From positions 1 through 58,228 of the forward strand of contig JAFEHU010000046.1 of the NCBI GenBank assembly GCA_017848435.1: 58,228 bases of DNA. The letters run 5' to 3'. Both the position numbers and the translations under genes were made by a program. This document shows positions 25,178-34,198 of the stretch, piece by piece. The stretch's first letter is position 1, and each line of letters opens with the position of its first letter. The notes beneath the pieces were generated by a model that worked only from the letters and a program-made list of their open reading frames with translations, was not told where the DNA came from and ran no database searches. This stretch comes from Burkholderiaceae bacterium. Its GTDB lineage: Bacteria > Pseudomonadota > Gammaproteobacteria > Burkholderiales > Burkholderiaceae_C.

Positions 25178-26581
25178 ATGTCCGAGTTCTACTCCCCCTA
25201 CGATGCCGACCGTCCGCTGATGTTGAAGTGCAGCTGCGGCCAGGACCATTCGCCGGCCGACCACCACCAGGCGGTATCGGCCGACGCGGCCGCGATTGAA
25301 CTGCGCCGCCGCAGCCTGACCAGCGAATTCGAAGCCCATGCCAACGACTTCATTGAAGCCACGCTGGTCAAAGCCCTCTTCCCGCAAGACAACGTGCGCC
25401 GCCAGTTCCTGCGCAGCGTGGGCAAGGGCACCGCCATGGCCGCGATTGCCAGCGTCTTGCCGGTGGCCAGCCTGCAGGCCATGGCGCAGGAGAAAAACGC
25501 GCTGGAGAAGAAAGACCTGAAGATTGGCTTCATCCCCATCACCTGCGCCACGCCACTGATCATGGCGCACCCGCTGGGCTTCTACCAAAAGCAGGGGCTG
25601 AACGTCGAAGTGGTCAAAACGGCCGGCTGGGCGCTGATCCGCGACAAGATGATCAACGAGGAATACGACGCCACCCACTTCCTGAGCCCGATGCCGCTGG
25701 CCATCAGCATGGGTGTGGGTTCCAACCCGGTCGCCATGAATGTGGCCACCATCCAGAACACCAACGGCCAGGCCATCACGCTGGCCAACAAACACAAGGA
25801 CAAGCGCGACCCCAAGATGTGGAAGGGCTTCAAGTTTGCGGTGCCGTTCGAGTACAGCATGCACAACTTTTTGCTGCGCTACTACGTGGCAGAAGCTGGC
25901 CTGAACCCCGACACCGACATCCAGATCCGCGTGGTGCCGCCGCCCGAGATGGTGGCCAACCTGCGCGCCGGCAACATCGACGGCTACCTCGGCCCCGACC
26001 CATTCAACCAGCGCGCGGTGTTTGAAGAAATCGGCTTCCTGCACGTCCTGACCAAAGACCTGTGGCCCGGCCACCCCTGCTGCGCCTTTGGCACCAGCAC
26101 CGAGTTCATCCAGAAGAACCCGAACACCTTTGCCGCGCTGTTCCGCGCCGTGCTCACCGCCGCCGCCATGGCGCGCGACCCCGGCAACCGCGAGCTGATT
26201 GCCAAGGTGATTTCGCCACAGGCCTATTTGAACCAGCCCGAAACGGTGGTGACGCAGGTGCTCACCGGGCGCTTTGCCGATGGTCTGGGCGGCATCCAGA
26301 CCGTGCCCGACCGCGCCGACTTCGATCCCATCCCGTGGCAGAGCATGGCGGTGTGGATCCTGACGCAGATGAAGCGCTGGGGTTACATCAAGGGCGACGT
26401 GGACTACAAGCAAATTGCTGAAAAAGTGTTCCTGCTGACCGACGCCAAGAAGTACATGAAGGAGCTGGGCCAGAAGCCGCCGGAAGGCGCCTACCCCAAG
26501 TTCAAAGTCATGGGCAAGGAGTTCGACGCGGCCAAGGCCGACGCCTACGCCAAGAGCTTTGCCATCAACAAGCTCGGTTGA
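25178..26581 (+). CDS. ABC transporter substrate-binding protein, CmpA/NrtA family (probable cyanate)
   Basis: 467 aa. The NrtA/CmpA-like domain begins LKIGFIPITCATPLIMAHPLGFYQKQGL. It is preceded by a long N-terminal region: residues 1-73 are cytoplasmic-type sequence with CSCGQDH (residues 18-24), then a Tat-like signal VRRQFLRSVGKGTAMAAIASVLP starting at residue 73. ATG 25178 has AAAGAAAGG before it; an upstream frame to 25100 lacks support. The downstream permease, ATPase and cynS make cyanate the likely substrate (CynA-like), but nitrate/nitrite remains possible. Confidence 0.85.
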   Translation: MSEFYSPYDADRPLMLKCSCGQDHSPADHHQAVSADAAAIELRRRSLTSEFEAHANDFIEATLVKALFPQDNVRRQFLRSVGKGTAMAAIASVLPVASLQAMAQEKNALEKKDLKIGFIPITCATPLIMAHPLGFYQKQGLNVEVVKTAGWALIRDKMINEEYDATHFLSPMPLAISMGVGSNPVAMNVATIQNTNGQAITLANKHKDKRDPKMWKGFKFAVPFEYSMHNFLLRYYVAEAGLNPDTDIQIRVVPPPEMVANLRAGNIDGYLGPDPFNQRAVFEEIGFLHVLTKDLWPGHPCCAFGTSTEFIQKNPNTFAALFRAVLTAAAMARDPGNRELIAKVISPQAYLNQPETVVTQVLTGRFADGLGGIQTVPDRADFDPIPWQSMAVWILTQMKRWGYIKGDVDYKQIAEKVFLLTDAKKYMKELGQKPPEGAYPKFKVMGKEFDAAKADAYAKSFAINKLG

Positions 26582-26583
26582 CC

Positions 26584-27465
26584 ATGCGTGCGCCTGCCTC
26601 CTTCTGGAAAAGCATGAACTTCCGCGCCGGGCTGGTCTCGGTGCTGATCTTCCTGACCTTCATTGCCGGCTGGTACGCGGCCACCGCGTCCAGCGTCAGT
26701 GTCGGGGCGTCGTCCGCCGGGCTCTCGGCCGAACAAATTGAGCTGAACAAAATGCTGGGCAAAGACCCTGGCGCGGTGAAGACCGCCGGTTTCCCCACGC
26801 CGGGCCAGATGGGCGACACCTTCGTGAAGCAGCTCAGCAACCCGTTTTTTGACAACGGGCCGAACGACAAAGGCATTGCCATCCAGCTCGGCCATTCGCT
26901 CGCTCGGGTCGGGTTGGGCTTTTTGCTGGCGTGCCTGGTGGCGATTCCGTTGGGCTTTGTGATTGGCATGAGCCCCCTGCTGCGGCGGGCGTTTGACCCC
27001 TTCATCCAGGTGCTCAAACCCATCAGCCCGCTGGCGTGGATGCCGCTGGCGTTGTACGTCATCAAAGACTCGTCCATCAGCGGGATTTTTGTGATCTTCA
27101 TTTGCTCGGTTTGGCCGATGTTGATCAACACCGCGTTCGGCGTCTCGGCGGTCAAACGCGAGTGGCTCAACGTGGCCAGCACGCTGGAGGTTAACCCGCT
27201 GCGCAAGGCGTTTCAGGTGATCTTGCCGGCGGCGGCACCCACCATCCTCACGGGCATGCGCATCAGCATGGGCATTGCCTGGCTGGTGATTGTGGCCGCC
27301 GAAATGCTGGTGGGTGGCACGGGCATTGGTTACTTTGTCTGGAACGAGTGGAACAACCTCTCGCTCACCAACGTGATCTTTGCGATTCTGGTCATTGGCG
27401 TGGTGGGCATGCTTCTGGATCTGAGTTTTGCCCGCGTGCAGAAGTGGGTGACCTATGTGGAGTGA
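26584..27465 (+). CDS. ABC transporter permease, NrtB/CynB type
   Basis: 293 aa. BPD_transp_1 permease: an N-terminal membrane segment (LVSVLIFLTFIAGWYAA), a periplasmic loop, then five or so helices with the cytoplasmic coupling motif EWLNVASTLEVNPLRKAFQVILPAAAPTILTGMRISMGIAW. It starts 2 nt after the binding-protein stop. It is part of the transporter that ends with cynS. Confidence 0.9.
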   Translation: MRAPASFWKSMNFRAGLVSVLIFLTFIAGWYAATASSVSVGASSAGLSAEQIELNKMLGKDPGAVKTAGFPTPGQMGDTFVKQLSNPFFDNGPNDKGIAIQLGHSLARVGLGFLLACLVAIPLGFVIGMSPLLRRAFDPFIQVLKPISPLAWMPLALYVIKDSSISGIFVIFICSVWPMLINTAFGVSAVKREWLNVASTLEVNPLRKAFQVILPAAAPTILTGMRISMGIAWLVIVAAEMLVGGTGIGYFVWNEWNNLSLTNVIFAILVIGVVGMLLDLSFARVQKWVTYVE

Positions 27466-27466
27466 C

Positions 27467-28315
27467 ATGCCCACCCGTGTCGGTAACGCCGCACCCGCAC
27501 TCCCGAAGAAAGACAGCGCCATGCAAGGTTTCCTGAAAATCGAAGGCTTGAGCAAAGCCTTCGTCGCCGAAAAACCGGTGTTTGCCAACGTCTCCTTCAC
27601 GCTCGACAAGGGCGAGTTCGTCTGCATCATTGGCCACTCTGGCTGTGGCAAAAGCACCATCCTCAACGTGCTGGCGGGGCTGGACACAGCCACCTCTGGC
27701 CATGTGTTCATGGACAACCGCGAGGTGGCCGGCCCCAGCCTGGAGCGGGGCGTGGTGTTCCAGAGCCACGCGCTCATGCCCTGGCTGACGGTGCGGCAAA
27801 ACATTGCTTTTGCCGTGCGTTCAGCCTGGCCCGAATGGAGCCGGCCGCAGGTCAACGTGCATGTGGAAAAGTACGTGGCCTTGGTGGGCCTGTTGCCGGC
27901 GATAGACAAGAAGCCGTCGCAACTTTCGGGTGGCATGAAGCAGCGGGTGGGCATAGCCCGTGCGTTCGCCATCAGCCCCAAGATGCTGCTGCTGGACGAG
28001 CCGTTTGGCGCGCTGGACGCGCTCACACGCGGCACCATTCAAGACGAGCTGATGGCCATCGTGCGCGAGACGCAGCAAACCGTCTTCATGATCACCCACG
28101 ACGTGGACGAAGCCATTCTGCTGGCCGACCGCATTTTGCTCATGAGCAACGGCTGCGAAACGGACGCGGGCTACGTGCCCGGCGGCATTGCCGAAACCGT
28201 GGCCAACACCCTGCCCAAAGACCGCAAACGCGCGTCGCTGCACCACCTGCCCGGCTACTACGAGCTGCGCAACCACATCGTTGATTTTCTCGTCACACGT
28301 GCGGTAGCGCACTGA
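27467..28315 (+). CDS. ABC transporter ATP-binding protein, NrtD/CynD type
   Basis: 282 aa. Walker A GHSGCGKST, Q-loop VVFQSHALMPWLTV, signature LSGGMKQRVGIARAFA, Walker B MLLLDEPFGALDAL and H-loop ITHDVDEAI. The C-terminal tail (ETVANTLPKDRKRASLHHLPGYYELRNHIVDFL) is typical of nitrate/cyanate-type ATPases. ATG 27467 is preferred (GGAG at 27458-27461, 1 nt after the permease stop); ATG 27521 is an alternative with loss of a 18-aa leader. Confidence 0.92.
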   Translation: MPTRVGNAAPALPKKDSAMQGFLKIEGLSKAFVAEKPVFANVSFTLDKGEFVCIIGHSGCGKSTILNVLAGLDTATSGHVFMDNREVAGPSLERGVVFQSHALMPWLTVRQNIAFAVRSAWPEWSRPQVNVHVEKYVALVGLLPAIDKKPSQLSGGMKQRVGIARAFAISPKMLLLDEPFGALDALTRGTIQDELMAIVRETQQTVFMITHDVDEAILLADRILLMSNGCETDAGYVPGGIAETVANTLPKDRKRASLHHLPGYYELRNHIVDFLVTRAVAH

Positions 28316-28347
28316 CCCCCTTCATTCAAACCACCACAGGAGATGGC

Positions 28348-28791
28348 ATGAACCGCCTCGAAGTCACCGAAAAAATCATCACCGTCAAGGTTGCCAAAGG
28401 CATCCAGTGGGCCGACGTGGCCAAGAAGGTCGGCCATTCCAAAGAGTGGACCACCGCGCTCTGCCTCGGCCAGATGACGGCCACGCCCGAGCAGGCCAAG
28501 ATCCTCGGTAAGATTTTTGGCCTGACGGCCGAAGAGCAAAAGTGGCTGCAGGTCGTGCCCTACAAAGGCTCGCTGCCCACCCCGGTGCCGACCGACCCGC
28601 TGATCTACCGCTGGTACGAGATCGTCAGCGTCTACGGCACCACCATCAAGGAGCTGATCCACGAGGAGTTTGGCGACGGCATCATGAGCGCCATCGACTT
28701 CAGCATGGACATCGTGCGCCAGCCCGACCCGAAAGGCGACCGCGTCAACGTGGTGCTGTCCGGCAAGTTCCTGCCGTACAAGACTTATTGA
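28348..28791 (+). CDS. cynS: Cyanate hydratase (cyanase)
   Basis: Converts cyanate and bicarbonate to ammonia and CO2. 147 aa, slightly shorter than E. coli CynS (156). The catalytic Arg, Glu and Ser are present as R88, E91 (YRWYEIVSVYG) and S114 (GIMSAIDF), with the N-terminal helix-turn-helix-like bundle. It sits 32 nt after the ATPase with SD AGGAGA and is the last gene of the operon. Presence of cynS directly after an NrtABD-like transporter identifies the operon as cyanate uptake and degradation. No carbonic anhydrase gene (cynT) is in the window. Confidence 0.96.
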   Translation: MNRLEVTEKIITVKVAKGIQWADVAKKVGHSKEWTTALCLGQMTATPEQAKILGKIFGLTAEEQKWLQVVPYKGSLPTPVPTDPLIYRWYEIVSVYGTTIKELIHEEFGDGIMSAIDFSMDIVRQPDPKGDRVNVVLSGKFLPYKTY

Positions 28792-28819
28792 GAGAACGTA
28801 CTGAGCGGGCCTGAGACCT

Positions 28820-29887
28820 TCAGGGCACGAAGGCCAGAAACAAAAAGGCGGCAAACAAGATCAGGTGCACCGCGCCCTGCATGACGTTGGTTCGCCCGGT
28901 GCTCAGCGTGATGGCGCTCACCAAAAAGGCCAGCATCAGCATCACCATGTCTTTGGCTTCCAGCCCCAGCACCAGCGGCAAGTCCAGCAGCACGGCGGCC
29001 ACCACCACGGCGGGAATGGTCAGCCCAATGCTGGCCAGCGCCGAGCCCAGCGCCAGGTTCATGCTGGTCTGCAGCCGGTCGGCCTGCGCCGCCCGCACCG
29101 CGGCCCAGGTCTCGGGCAGCAGCACCAGCATGGCAATGGCAATGCCGATCACCGCCTTGGGCGCGCCTGCAGCCGTGACCGCCGCCTCGATGGTGGGCGA
29201 CAACTGCTTCGCCAGCCCGACCACCGTCACCAGCGATACCATCAGCAGCCCAAAGCTGGCCCAGGCCTGCGCGTTGGAAGGCGGTGGTGCGTGGACTTCC
29301 TCGTTCGCCACGTTGGTGGGCGGCAGGAAGTAGTCGCGGTGGCGCACGGTCTGCACAAACACGAACGCCGCCCACAGCGACAGCGACGACAGCGCCACAA
29401 AAGTGAGTTGCGACACGGTGTAGGTGCCACCCGCTGAACTGGTGGTGAAGGCCGGCATCACCAGCGACAGCCCGGCCAGCACCACCAGCGCCGCCAGCGC
29501 CGAGTTGGCGCCGTCCAGCTGGAAGCGCTGCTCCAGGTGGTGCAAGCCACCCACCAGCAGGCAGATACCAATCACACCGGTGGTGATGATCATCACCGCC
29601 GCAAAGATCGTGTCGCGAGGCAGCTCGGCCTTGTCTGGCCCACCGGCCAGCATGACCGACACGATCAGCGCCACCTCAATCACCGTGATGGCAATGGCCA
29701 GCACCAAGGTGCCAAACGGCTCGCCCACCCGGTGCGCCACCACCTCGGCATGGTGAACGGCGACAATCACCGAGCCCATCAGCGCCACCGCGCAAGCGGC
29801 CACCATCGCAGGCCCCAGCGCCGTGAAAAACGAGCCACCCAACAGCGCAGCTGCCATCAGCGGCACAAGCCAAAACACAGGGGGCAT
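28820..29887 (-). CDS. chaA: Calcium/proton (sodium/proton) antiporter ChaA
   Basis: 355 aa. An internally duplicated Ca2+:H+ antiporter with about 10 membrane helices and the paired acidic motifs FGTLVLAIAITVIEVALIVSVMLAGG (first half) and NLALGSALASIGLTIPAVVVAA (second half). The frame is open to 30040, but ATG 29887 has AAAGGAA at the right spacing and begins the first helix. It is convergent with cynS (28-bp gap). Confidence 0.9.
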   Translation of the reverse strand: MPPVFWLVPLMAAALLGGSFFTALGPAMVAACAVALMGSVIVAVHHAEVVAHRVGEPFGTLVLAIAITVIEVALIVSVMLAGGPDKAELPRDTIFAAVMIITTGVIGICLLVGGLHHLEQRFQLDGANSALAALVVLAGLSLVMPAFTTSSAGGTYTVSQLTFVALSSLSLWAAFVFVQTVRHRDYFLPPTNVANEEVHAPPPSNAQAWASFGLLMVSLVTVVGLAKQLSPTIEAAVTAAGAPKAVIGIAIAMLVLLPETWAAVRAAQADRLQTSMNLALGSALASIGLTIPAVVVAAVLLDLPLVLGLEAKDMVMLMLAFLVSAITLSTGRTNVMQGAVHLILFAAFLFLAFVP

Positions 29888-30014
29888 GAAGGGTTCCTTT
29901 GCGGCGTGAGAGAGAGGCGATTGGCTTCGCCAGGCGAGCACGCAGGAATTATGGGACACGGCCGCAAAACAGCCTCTGTGAAGGGTTGTGGCGGCTGTTC
30001 GGGGTTGTTGGGGG

Positions 30015-30076
30015 CTGTTTTTAAGCAAAATCGGCGCCAAGCCTTAGTGGAGCCTTGTGATTCAGCTATGAATACA
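30015..30076 (-). repeat. Dispersed repeat, copy 3 (left side of accessory island)
   Basis: On the minus strand it reads TCATAGCTG, then CACAAGGCTCCACTAAGGC, TTGGCGCCGATTTTGCTTAAAAAC. This is the best preserved copy of the family listed at 3647-3703. Confidence 0.65.
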
Positions 30077-30615
30077 GGAGCAAATGGGTGTGTTCGATGC
30101 GGTACGAACGGAGAGCGGCCAAGCCTTTCCGCACAGCACCGGGGACTTCACGGTGTGTTTGAGCAAAGTCTGGATTGCGGTATGGGGTGGAGCCATTTGA
30201 ATGGCGGCTTGTCACCCGTTGCGGAAGTTCGCCCTTATGGTGTGAATCACCGCTGTGCAGCGAGAGCAGCCGGTCAAGCCTGAGCAGATTTGCCGCAGCA
30301 TGACCGTGGAGTTGGATGCCAATCAGCAGTCATTCCCGAGGGCCGGCGATCGACCCTGAGGAGATCTTCGAATCGCCGACCTCGCCGCCGAAAAGCAGTC
30401 GCTCATGATTGGTCTGTTGCTGCGACAGGCGGGCTTGCCAACTATCGAGAAGTCGCACTTGTCGATGGCCAGCGACGACTGGTTGGCTGTCGAAGCAATC
30501 GGCGCCTTTAGCTTGGTGGCTCCGTCGTTTGCTGGGCTTCACTCCCAAGACCGGAACCTGACTTACGATTGGGTTAATACAAGAACAGAAGTGCAGATCT
30601 ACGGGAGAAACCGTG
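30077..30615. other. Non-coding stretch leading into the accessory island
   Basis: About 540 bp with no convincing gene. It contains a 95-nt segment (30262-30356) whose reverse complement aligns without gaps to 36195-36289 at about two thirds identity (hand count 65 of 95). It also has a GAGCGACTGCT-containing block (minus strand, near 30396-30406) shared with the other two copies of that family. GGGAGA just upstream of 30616 is the helicase ribosome-binding site. Confidence 0.5.
30262..30356 (-). repeat. Island-edge repeat, left copy (inverted to right copy)
   Basis: The minus strand begins GGGTCGATCGCCGGCC and includes GACTGCTGATTGGCATC and GACCGGCTGCTCTC. The same three blocks occur on the plus strand at 36195-36289 with the same spacing. 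Confidence 0.6.
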
Positions 30616-33600
30616 ATGCGACTGACCGTGCCGTCCGTCAAGGGCGTCGATGCCAAGACCTCGCGGGGTTTCATCCGCCAACTTGCGAGTCCGTCGCAAA
30701 CCATCGAAGGCGAGTGGACGAAGTTCGTGCTTGCCTCCCGCTCGGGTTGGAGGCTTACCGCCCCTGATGGGCGCGTTCTGTATGTCTTTCCCAAGGCGCC
30801 AGCACAGGACCAACTGCCCAGCGATGGCCCTGTGCTGCTTGGTACTGTTCCGGACGAAGCCGAAACGGCGGACTTGAGCGAGAGTAAGTGGCTCGCGCAC
30901 CCTGGCCAAAACTACGGCCTCACTCCCACACAAATCCGAGATACTTGGTTCGCGGCGTTCAACTTCGTCGGCGAGGAACAACTTCAGGCCGGCCAAGTGG
31001 GCCTGCGGCGCCCCCAGCTTGGCGCCCTTCACGCTATCCACGCGCATTGGTCAACCAAGAGCGATGTAGCGACCGTGGTCATGCCGACCGGAACGGGGAA
31101 AACCGAGACGATGTTGGCCACGATGATCTCTGCGCGGTGCACGCGGATCATGGTGATCGTGCCTACAGATGCGCTTAGAACCCAGGTCGCGCTAAAGTTT
31201 TTCACGCTCGGAATCCTCAAAGATCCGCGCTCGGTGTTGCTCACTGCTGGCGTGCAGAGGCCGATCGTCGGCATCCTTGAGAAGCGGCCCATCACAGCTG
31301 ATGAGGTAGACGAGCTGTTCAGGCAATGCAACGTCGTCGTGACCACCAGCGCCCTAGCAGGAAAGTGTGGCGACGAAGTTCAGATCAGGATGGCGGAGCT
31401 GTGCACGCACCTGTTCATCGACGAAGCTCATCATGCTGAAGCGCCGACTTGGCATGCGTTCAAATCGGTCTTCAAGGCGCAGGGCCGACACGTCTTGCAG
31501 TTCACCGCGACGCCGTTTCGCGAAGACGGCGTGCCACTCGATGGAGAGATCGTCTACGTCTATCCCATGAGACAGGCCCAACGCGAGGGCTACTTCAGGG
31601 AGATCAGGTTCAGCTCAGTCTATGCGTTCAACAGCGCCCGAGCCGACCGCGACATTGCGGCCAAAGTCATTGAAGAGCTCAGAGCAGACACAACCGGTCT
31701 GCACGTCGCCATGGCGAGAGTGTCCACGCAGATGCGAGCGTCCCAAGTGCTGGCGATCTACCAGGAGCTTGGCCAGTTCAATCCAGTGATGCTTCACAGC
31801 GGAATGAAGAAGGCTGACGCCAAGGCCGCCCGTAGTCAGTTGGACCAGCGCCAGTCGCGCATCGTCGTCTGCGTAGACATGCTCGGCGAGGGCTTCGACA
31901 TGCCAGAGCTGAAGATCGCGGCCTTCCACGACCTGCGCAAGAGTCTGGCGGTCACCTTGCAATTGGCTGGCCGCTTCACGAGGTCCAGGTCCGACTTGGG
32001 CGATCCAGTGTTCATCGCCAACATTGCCGACGTCAACCTGCGTGAGGAACTTCGAACGCTATATACGCAGGACCCAGATTGGAACCTCCTTCTGCCGACT
32101 CTCAGCGAAGGCGCAATCGGACAGGAGCTTGAGGCCCAACGCTTCATGAAGGGTTTCGACAGCCAGATCGACGGCATCCCGGTGAACGAAATCCGCCCCG
32201 CCGCAAGCATGGTGGCCTACCGAACGCATTGCGGTCAATGGAAGCCTTCTGAATACAGAAGCGCCTTTCCTGGCCTTGCAGAAGGGGAGGATATCTATCG
32301 CATCCTCAATGAGAAAGAGCGGATGCTAATCATCATCGCAGCCAAGAGGCAGGGGGTTCCCTGGACTGATGTGCCGGCCGTGGAAGGATTGGTCTGGGAG
32401 CTTTGCATCGCCATTTGGGACAAGGAACAGTCGCTGCTCTTCATTCACGGATCGACGAACACGGGTATGTACTCCTCATTCGCACGCGCACTGTGCGGCG
32501 ATGACGTCGAGCAGATTCAGGCGCCTGAGGTCTTCCGAGTGTTCGCGGGTATCAATCGTCTGATGCTGATGAATGTCGGCCTAGACGAGCAGTTCGGCCG
32601 ACAGATCCGGTACACCGGCCGGATGGGGCCGGACGTTGGTGCACGCCTGTCCGACGCGACCTTGGGAACAACGACCAAGGCCGTCCTCGCCGGCTTCGGC
32701 TTTGAGAACGGCGGACCAGCTTCGATAGGCGCGGGTAAAAAGGGTCGCATGTGGGCCACCTTGCGCCTGAAGGTCAATGAGTACGCATCGTGGTGCAAGC
32801 GGGTTGGCGCCAAGCTTGTCGACGAGAACATCGACCCCGAGGAGGTCTTGAGGGGTACGTTGATACCGCGGCTTGTGAGCAACCGGCCAGCGGTGGTTCC
32901 CGTGGGTGTGGACTGGCCGGTCGAGCTACTCGAACTGGTGGAGTCTGCGACCAGGATATCGTTCGCTCACACCATCGAGGAGCACCTCACCAACGTCAGT
33001 ATCGAACTCCGGGACTACAGCGCGTCCGGACCGCTCATCCTTCGAGTGTTCTGCGATAGGCGCGAGGTTCAGATCCAACTCAACTTCGTGACCCGAGGCC
33101 AAGCATCGGATTTCGAGTTCGCGTACGTGGGTGATGCCACCGCGACGATTCGCCGTGGCGAAACTTCCGATCTCTGTACCTACCTGACCAGGAACCCTCC
33201 CACTATCTGGTTCGCCGACGGATCAAAACTCGAAGGGAACTCCCACGTCGAGCTGCGCACCTCCGCACCGCTGTACTCGCGCGAGCGCCTGGAGGTGCTC
33301 GACTGGACAGGTGTCGACATCACAAAGGAATCTCAGCGGGAGGAACGCCGCCGGGACTCAGTGCAGTTCCGAGCCATCGAGCACATCAAGGCGGAGAATC
33401 GACACGAAATCCTACTGGATGACGACGGCGCCGGTGAGGCGGCGGACATCGTTGGAATCTGCATTGACAGTCAGACAGAGCCGCGCCTCATCACTGTGGA
33501 TCTATACCACTGCAAGTACTCGGGCGGCGAAACACCAGGGGCACGCATCGACGACATGTACGTGGTCTGCGGACAAGCCCAGCGCAGCGTCATGTGGCTG

Positions 33601-33885
33601 CACAACAAGGATCGACGCACCGATCTCTTTGGGCATCTCCTGAAGCGGGAAGCCTACCGCGTTGAAGGTGGCAGGCCTACTCGCTTTGAGGTTGGCTCAA
33701 GGGAGCGTCTCGCAGAAATCCGTGATCTCAGCCGTATCTGCGCGGTCGTCCTGCGCGTCTACATCGTCCAGCCCGGACTTTCCAAGGTTGGCGCGGCGGA
33801 ACACCAGCTTGCTCTGCTGGGCGTGACCGAACGATTCCTGTCCGAGACGTACCAAGTGCCGCTCAAGGTCTACTGCGGGGGCTAG
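30616..33885 (+). CDS. SF2 DEAH helicase with C-terminal nuclease-like domain (putative defence protein)
   Basis: 1089 aa. Helicase motifs: Walker A MPTGTGKTETM (near 158-165), DEAH in FIDEAHHA (near 269), TATPFR (near 298), GEGFDMPEL and QLAGRFTRSR. The C-terminal 200 residues contain AADIVG followed by VDLYHCKYSGG and DDMYVVCGQAQRS. This fits a restriction-endonuclease-like (PD-(D/E)xK-type) fold with D...D-x-x-x-x-K spacing, but I judge it by pattern only. Large helicase-nuclease proteins of this type occur in antiphage islands. It stands alone on the plus strand. ATG 30616 is preceded by GGGAGA; GTG 30613 is an alternative. Confidence 0.8.
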   Translation: MRLTVPSVKGVDAKTSRGFIRQLASPSQTIEGEWTKFVLASRSGWRLTAPDGRVLYVFPKAPAQDQLPSDGPVLLGTVPDEAETADLSESKWLAHPGQNYGLTPTQIRDTWFAAFNFVGEEQLQAGQVGLRRPQLGALHAIHAHWSTKSDVATVVMPTGTGKTETMLATMISARCTRIMVIVPTDALRTQVALKFFTLGILKDPRSVLLTAGVQRPIVGILEKRPITADEVDELFRQCNVVVTTSALAGKCGDEVQIRMAELCTHLFIDEAHHAEAPTWHAFKSVFKAQGRHVLQFTATPFREDGVPLDGEIVYVYPMRQAQREGYFREIRFSSVYAFNSARADRDIAAKVIEELRADTTGLHVAMARVSTQMRASQVLAIYQELGQFNPVMLHSGMKKADAKAARSQLDQRQSRIVVCVDMLGEGFDMPELKIAAFHDLRKSLAVTLQLAGRFTRSRSDLGDPVFIANIADVNLREELRTLYTQDPDWNLLLPTLSEGAIGQELEAQRFMKGFDSQIDGIPVNEIRPAASMVAYRTHCGQWKPSEYRSAFPGLAEGEDIYRILNEKERMLIIIAAKRQGVPWTDVPAVEGLVWELCIAIWDKEQSLLFIHGSTNTGMYSSFARALCGDDVEQIQAPEVFRVFAGINRLMLMNVGLDEQFGRQIRYTGRMGPDVGARLSDATLGTTTKAVLAGFGFENGGPASIGAGKKGRMWATLRLKVNEYASWCKRVGAKLVDENIDPEEVLRGTLIPRLVSNRPAVVPVGVDWPVELLELVESATRISFAHTIEEHLTNVSIELRDYSASGPLILRVFCDRREVQIQLNFVTRGQASDFEFAYVGDATATIRRGETSDLCTYLTRNPPTIWFADGSKLEGNSHVELRTSAPLYSRERLEVLDWTGVDITKESQREERRRDSVQFRAIEHIKAENRHEILLDDDGAGEAADIVGICIDSQTEPRLITVDLYHCKYSGGETPGARIDDMYVVCGQAQRSVMWLHNKDRRTDLFGHLLKREAYRVEGGRPTRFEVGSRERLAEIRDLSRICAVVLRVYIVQPGLSKVGAAEHQLALLGVTERFLSETYQVPLKVYCGG

Positions 33886-34198
33886 TCGCGTGCAGCCAAG
33901 CAGCGATAACACGCACTTGGCGATACTCAGGTGTAGCAGCACGTAGCAAAGCTGCCGCTCGTGTGCGGCAGCTTCTGGCCGGGTGCGGATGCCCTCTTGG
34001 CCAACTTCATCGCCCCATAGCAGTCGCTCAGAGGTCGTGTCTTGATCGGCCGATTTAGGGCGACCAATTTCGAAATCTGCTGGTCTCGACTCGGCCAGTA
34101 GCAGACATTAGAGGCTGTGAAGAGCGATCGCTGACTTCTGTAGTTGAGGCACATGCGATGCTTTTTGTGCACGTCGCCTAGAACGGTGAGTTCGCACT
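33886..34198. other. Non-coding gap with a partial island-repeat copy
   Basis: 313 bp. The minus strand at 34010-34027 reads GCGACTGCTATGGGGCGA, 16 of 18 identical to plus-strand 36184-36201. The rest is moderately AT-rich and shows no gene. Confidence 0.4.

Noticed and set aside
30405-30767. 120-codon frame at the helicase start
   Set aside because: Overlaps the helicase by 150 nt in another frame and has no ribosome-binding site or recognisable content.
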